64,000 nt of DNA, taken from Thuidium tamariscinum (lineage: Eukaryota; Streptophyta; Bryopsida; Hypnales; Thuidiaceae). Shown here piece after piece: positions 37,751-49,640 of this stretch (positions within the stretch are counted from its first letter, which is position 1; every line of letters starts with the position of its first letter). A model generated the notes under the pieces. It was not told the origin of the DNA and did no database searches. It saw only the letters and a program-made list of their open reading frames with translations. The stretch spans positions 6,388,501 through 6,452,500 of the forward strand of contig OZ019759.1 in assembly GCA_947034885.2 (NCBI GenBank). Direction: 5' to 3'. The position numbers and the translations under genes were made by a program.

Positions 37751-38115
37751 TTCCAATTTTGTTTATACTATATTGACTTAGATTTCCTATAATATATTAC
37801 ATGTGTTTTGATGTAATTGCATAATTCCATCAATAGACCTAAAGTTGTTATTCTCGAAGGTTTTTTTCCTCTTCAATTTAACTAAGTAGAAATTCAATTT
37901 TAGTCACTAGATGATATTGCAAAAAAATGATTAAATCTTTCATATCAAGGCTTTCATTTTTCATTACTTTAAAATCCACGGCCATAGGCCCTCATAAAAT
38001 ATTTACAAAATCTGTCATACTTCCAACATTTACAATCGTAAGTGACCACTCAAATTTTTGTTTTAAAATCTATAGGCTCTTAGGCTCACAGAATAGCAAC
38101 CCTGTACCATCCTCA

Positions 38116-39200
38116 ATAATTCTAAAATTTGAGGAATTACTACTTGAATAACTACTATGTATATGTACCCAACTTCAACAACCCCAAAAACTGACATTTG
38201 TACAATTAGTGAGGCATGCCATATTTAGAATAAAATTTCTCTCTATTTGAGTATATGAATCACAAGGTATAGGTTACATTAGTTGAAGCTGGAAAGTTTG
38301 TTTTTGGATTTATTACAAATATTTTTTATGGTCTAGGTTCTTGGGTTCTTACGACATCTATTTTTTCATTTAAAAATTAGAGTTCTATAGCTCTATAAGT
38401 TGTCATTTGATACTTTTTAATTGTAACTTTTATTATTTTAGTACTACTTGCATATAATATATTGATTACAAGTCGTTGTTCAATTGAAGGTTCGATCCTT
38501 CTTCAATTCCTTCTTTATTTTTTTGGTCATGGCATCTTCAAAATGTATTAGTTGAAAAAGAGAAAGATAACAAGGAAAACATTACCAAAACCGAACTTTA
38601 AAAAAAAATACTTTAATGGAATTTACTACAGAAAGAGAACCTTATTGAATTTAAGGTTAAGGGTGTTTCAAAGGCATTAGAACTATATTGGAAACATAGG
38701 AAGTTTGGGGTTTAGGGTTTTGGAAGTGGCCAAATATATATAAAGAAGAGAAAATTGTAAAAAAGACTACTTCGGTAGCATTAGCTATTTTTGATGAATT
38801 AAAATTTTCTCCCTAAACCTTGCAATTGGAATTATACCATATTATAGCTCTTTACATTCCATCAACATATTACAGATGCTCATATCAATTGACATAAACA
38901 TTAATTAATTCCTATTATAAAACAACACCATTACACCACTATATGGCCGAACTAAATATAAAAAAAAAAACCTCATGTGGGAATTAAATTCATCCAATCA
39001 TTAGTATAATATTGATCCAAGAGTCTTTGAAGAATGAAAACACAACTATTCAAACTTTTTTCTTCTACAAATGATATAAGGAAATAAAATCTTCACATTC
39101 CTAAAGAAAAAAAATGTATGAGCCAACATCATAGAAGAACCTTTTTTTGTAATTTCAGCAGTTCTCATTTCTTAGTTCAATCTTTTAGTACTAGATAGAG
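38116..39200. other. E0 spacer between the Mutator-like element and the tandem array
   Basis: AT-rich and non-coding. A tRNA B-box-like word (GGTTCGATCC, about 38,489) sits in a short GAAGG/CCTTC stem, perhaps a SINE trace. A TTTAGGG-like motif lies near 38,710. Nothing else recognised. Confidence 0.4.
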
Positions 39201-41150
39201 GGTCAATTGTGCTAAATTTGAATCCATTTGAATCCATTTGACGTCAATTTTGAAGCATCTATAAAATTGAACTTCACAATGACAATGACTTGAACTGCAC
39301 AATTCAATGCGATTTTTGCAACAAACTAATACGATTCTGCAAATTGAACCTAAAATATAATTGTGGAGGTTTATTCTAAATTCTAGATTTTTCTTGGGCC
39401 TTTTTTGACGTGAATTTTCAAAGATCTGTGAAATTGAAGATGACAATGGCTGGACTACGTCTTTCAACGAATTCAATGGGATTTGTGTAACAAACTAAAA
39501 TGATTTTGCAAATTGAGCTTTGAATATAATTGTCAAGGTATATTCCAACTTCTACATCTTCTTTTTGGCCATTTTCCATTTGTTTTTAGAAACATCCATG
39601 AAAATGGAACTTCACAATGTCTGCATTGGGTCTTTTATGGAATGCAATGACTTTTTTGGAACAAATTAATATGATTTTGAAAATTGCTCTTAAAATATAA
39701 TTTTTGAGTTATATTCCAACTTATGCATTTTTTTATGGGCCATTTTCAACGTCAATTTTGAAACATCCATAAAATTCAACTAACTTAACAATGCCTAGAT
39801 TGATTGGATCTTTGTTGGAATTCAATGACATTTTTGGAAGAAACTAATATGATTTTGCAAATTGACCTTACAATATAATTGTGGAGGTATATTCTCAATT
39901 CTACATTCTTTTTCGGCCATTTTGGACGTGAATTTTGAAACGTCCATGAAATTGAACTTAACAATGGCAGGGCTGGGTCTTCAGTTTATAGAATTCAATG
40001 GGATTTTTGCAAGAAACTAATATGATTTTGAAATTTTGCCTTACAAGATAATTGTAGAGGTATATTACAACTTCTACATTTTTTATTTTGCCATTTTGAA
40101 TGTCAATTTTGAAACATCCATAAAAATGGAACTTCACAATGCTTGGACTCGGTTTTTTATGGAATTCAATGACATTTTCGGAACAAATGTATATGATTTT
40201 CCAAATTGAGCTTACAATATAATTTTAGAGGTATATTCCAACTTCTACAATTTTTTGTTTGCCATATTTGACCTAAATTTTGAAACATCCATGCATTTGA
40301 ACTTGACAATGTCGATATTGGGTCTTTCATGGAATTCAATGACATTTTTCGGAGAAACCAATGTGATTTAGCAAATTGACCTTAGAAAATAATTGTGGAG
40401 GTACATTATTATTTGTACAATTTTTTTTGGCCATTTTCAACGTCAATTTTGAAGCATCCATGAAATTGAAGTTCACAGTGCCTGGACTGTCTAGGTCTTC
40501 TATGGAATTCAATGACATTTTTGGAAGAAAGTAATATGATTTTGCAAATTGACCTTACAATATAATTGTGGAGGTATATTCTCAATTCTACATTCTTTTT
40601 CGGCCATTTTGGACATGAATTTTGAAACATCCATGAATTTGAACTTGACAATGCCTACACTAGGTCTTTCATGGAATTTAATGAAATTTTTCGAACAAAC
40701 CAATATGATTTAGCAAATTGATCATAGAATATAATTGTGGAGGTATATTCTAACTTATAGATATTTTTTTGGCCATTTTTTATGTCAATTTGAAAACATC
40801 CATGAAATTGAAGTTCACAATGCCTAAACTATTTGGGTCTTTTTTGGAATTCAATGACATTTCTGGAAGAAACTAATATGATTTTGCAAATTGACCTTAC
40901 AAAATAAATTTAGAGGTATATTCCTACTTCTACATTTTTTTGGCCATTCTTAATATGAATTTTGAAACATTTGTAGAATTAAACTTATAATTACAATGGC
41001 AGGGCTAAGTCTTCTTTGAAATTCAATGGAATTTGTGCAAGAAACTAAAATGATTTTGCAAATTGACCTTACAATATAATTATGGAGGTGAATTCTAATT
41101 GGTACATGTATTTTTTTGCTATTTTGTTCGTCAATTTTGAAACAGCTCTG
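39200..41150. repeat. Tandem array of about twelve 172-bp units in E0
   Basis: The landmark tttgaa(a/g)catcc recurs at 39,251, 39,419, 39,589, 39,760, 39,937, 40,111, 40,282, 40,451, 40,624, 40,792, 40,964 and 41,139, giving steps of 168-177 bases. Each unit holds the same ordered words: ggccattttgaacgtcaattt, ttcacaatg, ggaattcaatgac, gattttgcaaattgac, ataattgtggaggtatatt. Open frames on the minus strand here (for example 40,409-40,651) are only by-products of the repeat. The homologous spot in copy B has one to two units. Confidence 0.93.
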
Positions 41151-42742
41151 AATGTGAGTTTTTTTTTAAACAAAAAGTAGGATATGGCCTATTCTTCAGC
41201 CGCAAATGAAATATTTGAGTAGAGTAGTCACAATTATATTTGAGATTGATTATTGGAGAGTAATGTGGGTGAATATTTGAACTACTTTCTATTTATTTTT
41301 TTTACTTATTGACGGCTTAACTCTAAACCTTTGTCTATGAGCAATTTTTTTTAAAAAGAAGCATTTAGCAAGACTTGAATTCCTACATGATTTGATAAAC
41401 AATTCAGTGTGTTAGTGTCATTTAGAAGTTATGAAAAATTTGGGTGGTTCAAAGTGTAGCTTTATTAGGGTTCAGAGAAAATATTTAGGATTCAAGGCTT
41501 CAGAGTAAAGTTTTCTGGCTTAGGGTTTATGTGTTTCAGTTTTACGATTTATGGCCATTCGTTACTGCTTATTACTTATGAAGTTACAATAAATCTCGGT
41601 GGTCTAAAGTTTAGCATTCTTAGGCTTCAAAGTTTAGATTTAGGGTTCCAAGATGCACAATGAGGTGTCATGGGTTAGGGTTTAGGGTTTAGATATATTA
41701 GGATTGGGAGGACTAGGCTTGGAAGCAGAAACCCTTTCAAAATGCATATTTTGAATTTCATCTTTGTTCAGCTTCTAATTTATGTTAGACATCCAAACCT
41801 AAATCCTTTTAAACCCATAGGTATCCTAAATCTCTTAACCCATAGGAGGATCGTCCCTCAACAGTAAGAACCTTAAACCTTGGATGCTGCAGATTTTGGA
41901 TTTCTAAATATGGACCCAGAATATTTACACGATTGGAATGGGGGGAAAATATTGTTGGAAAAGCCATTCCCTAAAGACGGTGGAAAGTGCTAGGAATCTC
42001 CTAAATGTGGGACAGAAGTACTAGAATGGCAAAGGTAGTAGCTATCCATGTAGGGAAGCATCTTCTTTGGGCCGATAAGTATAAATGGTAAAGTTGACGG
42101 CAGAAAGCTGCAAAAGGCGCCCTGAATCTGCTCGCATGACACATGTGCACTACAGTGTTGGGATGTGGAGGGATTTTTGAACTTCAAAATTTCGCGCTCT
42201 GAATTTCCCGCCTAAAGTTCATTTGCTTGGATGCGTCTCCCCAATTAGGTCCATGGACATTGTTTTTCTTCTACAACATTCTTTGCAGGCCTCGGCCTCG
42301 TCTACCTTTGCTTTGTTCTTTATGCGGTTTCTTTCTAGAGTGAGTGCTTGATGCTTCTTTAATAGTTGTTAAACTTTTAGAGTACACAATGCGCATTTCC
42401 TCACAACACACTGTTTCCTTTCGGATCTGCAGGTAATGAAGGTGCTTAGTCGTGATACAGTACATAGAGTATAGAATTTGCAATGCTTTGTCAACGACAG
42501 AGGAATTAGTAGCCAGTATGCATGGTAGTCCTATATATTACTATGCGTAGTCTGTGATATTTTGTATATTACCTATTGTCTCTTTGTTTAGGTCGTTAGG
42601 TTCTTATTTGTTCATGGAACAATTGAAGCATGTGATGTCATCTGCACTCTTTTGTGTAGTTTTCAATTTTGTAAAGCGAAAACTGAAGTCTGGACGTTTT
42701 CGGAATTTCAAAAAACATGCCAAAAAATACGAAAATGAAAGC
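41151..42742. other. E0 leader region homologous to B 56,040-57,540
   Basis: Non-coding sequence similar along its length to copy B (shared words include gattgattattggagagtaa, atggccattcgttact, gacacatgtgcact). Contains interstitial TTTAGGG-like repeats (about 41,676-41,695). Probably promoter and 5' untranslated DNA of the DUF7869 gene. Confidence 0.7.
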
Positions 42743-43508
42743 TTATTGTCGACTCAAAGATAATTAAAAACTGTAATGTTTTTGAATACTTTCAGCCTTT
42801 AGTTGCTGTTGTGTCGACATGAACATATTGAAGTACACAACTTTAAAACAAATATTTATTATCGTCGACTCGATGATAGCATTTAATTAATGTATCTGTT
42901 TTCTGTGTTCATCCAAAGGACCTAATGGATTTGATTGAACTCTCCACAGAGTAACATTTTGTCTTGGATGATATCCTCGATTCGACGATAACTATATGAA
43001 GTGGCGGGGAGGATTTTGGGTTGTGTACTGGTGCACCTATACAAACGGAATGACTTACCTTTATATTTGAAGACACCCTTGGATGTTTATTTGTCAATTG
43101 ATGAGATTGATTTGTAGAGGGAGAGGTCATTGGTGGAGGACAATGTTTGTTGGGCCTATCTTATAATTGGGGATGTGCATGCTATATACCTTCTACATGA
43201 AATCGTATTAAATATTCAATTTTACTGAAGATATGGACAAGTGTTTTGACTTTTAAATAGTTGGACAAACATCATTTTTCTGGTTATCCTTGAGTTGACG
43301 ATAAATACTAAATGCTACTACATACATATTATGAAATGTTTCCCCTCATGACCTACCTTGCTCTTATAGTTTACTAAGACTAGCATTTTGATAATCCGTA
43401 CAATTCATCTCTATCGAGTATCAGTAGTCATCAAAGTCTATTACAATCATAGAATGTTGTATCACAAACAATTTTTAGTTGAACTCTTTATTATTGAGTT
43501 GATGATAT
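42743..43508. promoter_or_regulatory. E0 palindrome cluster before the DUF7869 gene (five copies)
   Basis: Copies of the 21-bp palindrome at 42,743, 42,859, 42,971, 43,284 and 43,488. All five have a positional partner in B. Most have lost CG at the centre by C-to-T or G-to-A change (for example ttattattgagttgatgata against ttatcatcgagtcgatgata in B). Confidence 0.75.
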
Positions 43509-43539
43509 GCTCTTTCATTTGGAGCTTGTTGTCTACAGA

Positions 43540-44966
43540 ATGGATTATCATGGCCCTGAGGATTTTGCAAATCCAGTGACAACACTTCCACTTGATGTTT
43601 GTTTATGTGAGGGACATCCTCGTGGGAAGTGGGTCACGCAGCTGGTCACTCTTCAAGATGAAGACGGAGTGGACATTGCAAGGGGAGTCATTCAAAACAT
43701 TGACCCTGACATGATCTTTGATCAGAATGGAAAATCTCTAGGTGATGGCCGAGTTGCTGTACACATTGTGGAGTCTTTGAATGAAGAACTTTTTTCTTCA
43801 GCGAATATGTGGTCTATACACTCTTGGCACATTAGGAATATATTTTTGTACGATGGTGCTTCTTTGTATGACCATGACAAAACACAAAAATACAACACGG
43901 CCATGAATCCCAAAAGAGCTTGAAAGGGGTTATGATCGTACGAAACAACTTGTGTGAGAATTGATCTTGAGGTCCCTCCCAAGAAACAACTTCTCCTGAC
44001 TATGGAATCGATCACAGCGAATTCCACAAAAACTTGTTGCAGGAAGATTTGTGTGCAGTATTTTCCACGTACACAAGTTCAAGCAATATGGACCAAGCTG
44101 TATGGTGGTGGTGACTTCAAGGCTCGCAATAAGACTTTGTTGGAGGTGCATAGGCAAATCCACAAAGACGTTAATGGCAAAGAGTGGATCACCTTAAAAG
44201 AGAAGGACGTCTATCCTACAGTGTAGTGGATCATTCATGGAATTGCAAAATGTACATTCTATAAGTACAAAGAAAAAGCCAAAACTGGGAAGGAAGCTGA
44301 TGTACATGGAAATTTGGGATCCAAAAAGCCATGCATGGAAACTATTCAAGCAACTACCACACTTCGAAAGTTAATTGAGTCAGATGCTGATAAGATGCCA
44401 TACAAGATGAGGACACTAGAGTCCGGGGAGAAGGTTACTGCCATGGTTCTCTCATCCTTGTTTCGATGGAGTGATCAATTGAAAACAATCAATGATTCCA
44501 ATTCAATCTTCAATTTGCCACCCATTTCTTCTAGTGGTTTGAGCAATATTCGTTGTAATTCATTTCTTGAGTTTGCTGCAAAGGCTCATGGAGATACATT
44601 TGCTAGATGTGGATTGTGTGATAAGTACAATCAATTGAGAAATGCTTGTATAGGTGAAGAGACAAAATCTAAGTGGGCAGAATTGAAAAAAACCCATAAT
44701 CAGGGGCAATTGGCTCATAGGCAACTCTACTACAAACATCGGGACGAATCAGTAAGAACGCCTGATAAAGTGTTGTGCATTATTCACGACAAAACGGATC
44801 ATTCAAAGACCGCTTCTCCACACTTTTCTCACAAAACCAAGGTCACTGAATCGTTCATGAAAATGCCTGTAGCGGTAACAAGTATGATTGCTCATGGGCA
44901 TGGTGATGTGCGATATGCACATTATGGTTTAGACATTTATCCCACTGATTCAAATTATACCATTGA
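43540..44966 (+). pseudogene. E0 DUF7869-type transposase, truncated by E1 insertion
   Basis: Close copy of the gene at 58,240-61,095, colinear without frameshift. ATG 43,540 follows the acceptor gttgtctacag. In-frame stops at 43,921 (TGA where B has CGA) and 44,224 (TAG where B has TGG). The copy breaks after ...TDSNYTI at 44,966, where the left terminal repeat of E1 begins. The missing part holds the second and third catalytic motifs. Nearly all differences from B that I compared are transitions, often CG in one copy and TG or CA in the other. The rest of the gene should lie beyond the right edge of the window, on the other side of E1. Confidence 0.9.
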
Positions 44967-47900
44967 AGGCCTTATTTATTAAATTGAGACAAAATAATGA
45001 TTTTGAGACTTTCAATGTTGAATGCTAAATTGCCATAGGGTAGAAGTTGTTGAATCCAAGGATAAATAGAATCGAACTTGAAGTTCTTTCAAATAATTCG
45101 AAAGAAGCAATTACACATGCATGGGTCATTGACATGATGTGCAAGATGAAGAAAAACAAGGAACTTGAATTCCAATAGAGTTGATAGACTTTGGGCATAT
45201 CTATACATGAAAAGTATGTAAGTCTTGCCTACAAATTTCAATGAAGTGCATGAATTATTATGAAATTATATGATTGACATTGAATAAAGAAAAATTGTAG
45301 AGGCTCATTGTACAAGAATGAAGCCCTCAACCTCTCTTACTATTCTCTATGTCGATTTGGATACTAATTATAGGTAGGACTATACACAAAGAACGGACTT
45401 TGAAAATCTAAGTTTCATTTGCAGACCATTCTATTTTTAGTAAAGACCTTCTGTAGGTAATGGCTTCGAGATGTTAATTCTCTTTCTTAGGCATCACTTT
45501 TTCGTTGTAGAAATAGCCTTTCATGCCTCTATGGCTTTAAGCTTTGCAAGACCTCTTAAGATATCCTCACATCGAGAAGCATAATACGGGCCACTTCCAT
45601 TGTAAAGAGTATCGGTCTCACTCAAACTAAGAGATGGAGTGGCTTTTCGTTTCTATTTGCGCGCGCTTTGAGGAACTCCTGAAGTGGAAAGGGATTTGGA
45701 ATGTTGTTGAGGCGGCCTTGGCACTGACGCCTTCACACTACCTACGTATGCAGGACTAGTTCCCTCGGACTTGGCGTCGAGAGAACGTCGATGCTCTCTA
45801 ATAATTCGTTGACAAAAAAGTCTATCCGAGGATGATAGACGTCTAGCTCCCGCAGACATTGAGGAACGAGTTGGATTATTGTGGAGTCGAGGTAAATAGG
45901 GAGCTCTATATGTTGCGGCAGGTTGGACCACTGTGTCCGCTACTGGTCCAGAAGTTGACTTCATTCCGTTGGTGGGGCTAGTGGACACCGGGGAAGACGA
46001 AGGCACCTCATCCTCGCCTCGAGGATACCCTCCAACATCATCGTCCGGGAGTTCTAGTTTTCTACTCATCGCAGCATCTGTTCGCGAATCGGGCAACCAA
46101 GACTGTCCTCGACTCGAGGATGGCCATCTCAACAGCGAAGGGGAGCAAAAGGGAGTCCTACGCAACGCGCGACTTGATGGGTTTTTGACGACACCATCCT
46201 CAATGTTTCCTTTGCTGAAGTCTATGGCGGTGGATGCTGCGTCAATGGCAGAACACAACATGTAAGGCTTGGACACGGGAGCCGTTTCGCAGCTTCCATT
46301 GTCGAATTCGGAACCGCCGGCGGATTGTGAGTCCCCGATTTGTCACCGGGGACTCACGGGTTCTTTTTTTGAATTCCTACATAAACTAAGGCATAATTAG
46401 GCTTATAAAACCCACAAAAGGGCATTAAACCGGTATTGGCATTACACATACCAATATGCTATTTGGTCATTAGGTGGGATTTATGATAGTTTACATCCAA
46501 AATGGGCCTTGTCTTAGCTAAATAGACGCCAAACTGATAGTGATGTATAGGGTTAGGGTAAGAAGCCTAAAAAGGCCCTGTCTAGGCTAGGAAGTCCTCA
46601 TGGGGGAATCTAAAAGGAATCCCCCACTCCCCATAGCATCGAAGAGAATACGGGTGGAATACTAACCTTGAAATGCAGGTACTGGGCGATTTCCTAATTC
46701 TAGGAGCACGCAGTGGGGATGCAGATTTGCATCCAATTGGGGGGATCCCATGGGTGGTCCCCTCCAAAGTTTGGGAATTTTCCGACATTGGTTGGGCATT
46801 TTCCCAGACAGTCAATCGTGGTGGACTTTGGGTGGGAATTCGAAAGAATATCCCAAAGTCCGGTAAAATCCCACTAAAAATCCGGCGAGGCAGTCTCACA
46901 CCAACGAAGCTCTTCCCCAAGTTTCAAGACAAATCGATAGTTGGAAGATCCCAAATCGGCGAATTTCCTCCCCGACTGACAATTTAAATGATAGAAGCTA
47001 CAGTTGATCGGCATACCGGGGCCATACGACATCGGATCGAGGCCTATTTTGGGTCTATTCCTACCCCCCTCTATCTATTTAGAAGATTGGTGAAGGTTTG
47101 GGGTCCAAAATTGCCAAACTCCAAAAGTTGGGAATTTATCCCAACTTTGACCCCAGCTTACGCTAAGATTCTTTGAGAATTTGGACATAGTTTAAGTGAT
47201 GAGGGATTCCGCTTAGGCGAATTATGGCCTTCCGGACCCAATGGCGCAATCCGTTTGCCATTTGGAGCTAATCTCCAAAAGTTAGCCTTTTGGGGACATC
47301 ACATGGAGGAAAAAATGGGGTTTAAGGCCCTCTAATGCTTTTTTGGAGAGTTTAGGCCCCAATGGCCGTGGGGAACGTGTAGGGAACGCTTGGTGAACTC
47401 CGGGCACATGTGGGAGCAAGTACCACCTCAAAAAGTTAGTGGAGGTGACTCCAAGTGCTTGGTGTAAGTAATTTCAAATTAAGTAGGTGGGAATACATGG
47501 GAACTTCTCCCATGTGAGAACTTGTAGATTTTGGGGAAGGTAAATTAGGTGGTTTTGCAAGTTCTTGTGAAGTTAGGTAAGATTTGAATTACTCAATTCA
47601 AATTGTGTAGATTTTAGGTGGATAGTTAGATTTGGGGTTGATAAACATGTACGGACCTCCTAAATTTCCTCATCTAGTTATTCTTAGTAGATTAAGGGGG
47701 GGGTTGCTCCCTTTTGAATATAAAAGGGGCGGCATTCTCCTCTCATTCTCTCTCTCTCTCTCTCACTCCTACCCATTTAAGGGAGGAGCACTATTAGGCC
47801 CGGGTTATGCCGGATTTCCTTTGGCTTTTGATGCCAAAGGAGCCTTTGATAGTTTTGGGTTTGTTGCACCTTGGTTCTTGTGGTTTGTATTTGGGGACTT

Positions 47901-48063
47901 GAGACCCCCCCAAGTTGTGAGGGAACTTTTACTAATTGATGTTGGGCCACCTTTTGCATTGTGAAACAAGTGAATGTTATTGTGGGAGAGACTTGTGAGG
48001 AACCGAGGGGTGACTTGGGAGGTGACTTAGAGAGTATGTTGCAACTGATACCCACCTTTTCTT

Positions 48064-48290
48064 CCCTCTTCTCTTGTGCACAAGGTTAAGCTAGTCCCAT
48101 AAGGGACGGCGAAGCTTTGACCGTTATTCTTGAATAGGCATATGTCACTCTTCATCTCCCTCTTCTCTTGTGCACAAGTGTAAGCTAAAGCCATAGGGGA
48201 TGGCGAAGCTATGGCCCCCCTCCGTCTTTAGGAAGATAGGAAGTCTTAGCCACGTGTCAAAAACCTCCCCTCACGGCGAAGCTTTGAACC
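48064..48290. repeat. 94-bp partial tandem repeat in the LTR-type element
   Basis: ccctcttctcttgtgcacaag occurs at 48,064 and 48,158, each followed by a ggcgaagct word. A third, shorter ggcgaagctttga copy lies near 48,276. Non-coding. Confidence 0.7.
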
Positions 48291-49241
48291 CCCTAAGTCT
48301 TAGCGGGGTGTCAAAAGAGGCCATCTTTGAGCTAGTCTCAACGTTTAGTGTCCAACATGTTTGGCACTAATGCAACATTTAGCATCCAACAATAGAGTAG
48401 TAACTTTCTTAAAGGGGTATGTAGTGAACCACCCTTTGGATGAACCTGTGTGTTGTCATTTAGCTTAGCATAAATTTGGTTAAATTAGTTTCTTAGGGAG
48501 TGTGACTAGTTGTTAGGCAAGAGTTGTGAAAAATAGAGAGCCAACCAGCCCAACCAGCGCTCAGCCAGACCAGCTAGGCTTCCCCCCCCAGTCGGGCGCC
48601 ACAGCAGCCAGCCGGGTTCTCTAGTCGGTTGTCGCAGCAGACCCGTCGGGCCTCCCCACCGGGTGCCGCAGCAGACCTTGGGTAACGGGGCGGGGTCAGG
48701 GGTTCGGGCTTTGGGGTCCAGGGGTTCGAGTAAGGGGTCCAAGGGTCCAGGGCCTTGGTCCATCCTTCATAAAACTAGTTGGGGTTAGAAAAAACACTTA
48801 GGGGATAGTATAGTTAGAATTAGAGAATACTTAAGAGATAGCATAGTTTGGAAAAGCAAAACCCAACTACAAGGGTAGCTCGGGGAAGTAGTCTAGGAAA
48901 TAGTAGAAGTATAAAACGGCCTAGGAAAGAGGCCTATTTGTAAACCCACCCGGAGGGGGGATAATTAAAGGGACGGAATCGGGTCTCAATCGAAGCCAGA
49001 GGATGACTATGGTGGACATGGCGTGGGGAGCGGTGGAGGTAGGAGAGGCCGCCACATACATACTAGAGGTGGGTTCCTAAACTTTAACCCAATCCTTTCT
49101 CTCTTTAGTGCAATTGATTAGAATAAGCAAGCGGTTAGAGTTAAAGGCCACGAACCAGTTGTGATTAGGAAACCGTGATTAGCAAGTAGGGACTGAAACA
49201 AAGAAACAACCACAAGCTAAAAGGAACAAACAAGAGAGACA

Positions 49242-49640
49242 ACTATGTAGAATAGAGGTATTCAATTAAAATACGTAGAATAGAACTAGAACTAGACGAC
49301 TACGTAGAGTAGAGGTATTCACTTAAAATACGTAGAGTAGAACTAGATCCAGACAACTACGTAGAGTAGAGGTATTCACTTAAAATACGTAGAGTAGAGT
49401 TAGATCAAGACAACTACGTAGAGTAGAGGTATTCACTTAAAATACGTAGAGTAGAGTTAGATCAAGACAACTACGTAGAGTAGAGGTATTCACTTAGAAT
49501 ACGTAGGGTAGGATTAGACCAAGATAACTACGTAGAGTAGAAGCACCCCATTAAAATCCGTAGAGAAGAACAAAGACCAAGACACATACGTAGATTAGAT
49601 TAAAAGCAGAGACAAACACGTAGAATAGACTAAAATCAAC
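49242..49640. repeat. 57-bp tandem repeat, about six and a half units, rich in TACGTAGAGTAGA
   Basis: Units start with actacgtag at 49,242 (variant), 49,299, 49,356, 49,413, 49,470, 49,527 and about 49,584, exactly 57 bases apart. Each unit contains two copies of tacgtagagtaga, so an older unit of about 28 bp was doubled. Decayed short units continue to about 49,740. Confidence 0.93.

Larger units (their letters stand above)
32325..38105. mobile_element. Mutator-like element with 10-bp target duplication, carrying SWIM fragment and methyltransferase-like gene
   Basis: The left end GGTGCTATTTTGTGAGCC (from 32,328) and the right end GGCTCACAGAATAGCAACC (38,083-38,101) are imperfect inverted repeats, continuing a little as gagcctgcgagc / ctcttaggctc. 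The 10-bp word ACCATCCTCA lies directly outside both (32,315-32,324 and 38,106-38,115). Long target duplications of 9-11 bp and a SWIM-type gene inside fit the Mutator superfamily. None of the 21-bp palindromes common in E0 occurs within it, as expected for a separate insertion. Confidence 0.78.

Noticed and set aside
38470..38515. A tRNA gene around the GGTTCGATCC word.
   Set aside because: No acceptor stem, D-arm or anticodon arm could be formed; at most a SINE trace.
39177..40703. Several minus-strand frames of 60-100 codons.
   Set aside because: They are by-products of the 172-bp tandem repeat and repeat the same peptide words.
39200..41150. CRISPR-like regular repeats.
   Set aside because: Units are contiguous and degenerate over the full 172 bp without unique spacers, in a plant transposon context.
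44520..44545. tttcttctagtgg, identical to the outer end of the CACTA MITE.
   Set aside because: It lies inside the conserved transposase codons (PPISSSGL) and is also present in B at the same place, with no partner end or target duplication.
46327..46357. Strong hairpin gtgagtcccc...ggggactcac as a terminator or separate foldback element.
   Set aside because: It is the very start of the LTR-type element at 46,326; bacterial-type terminators are not expected in this genome.
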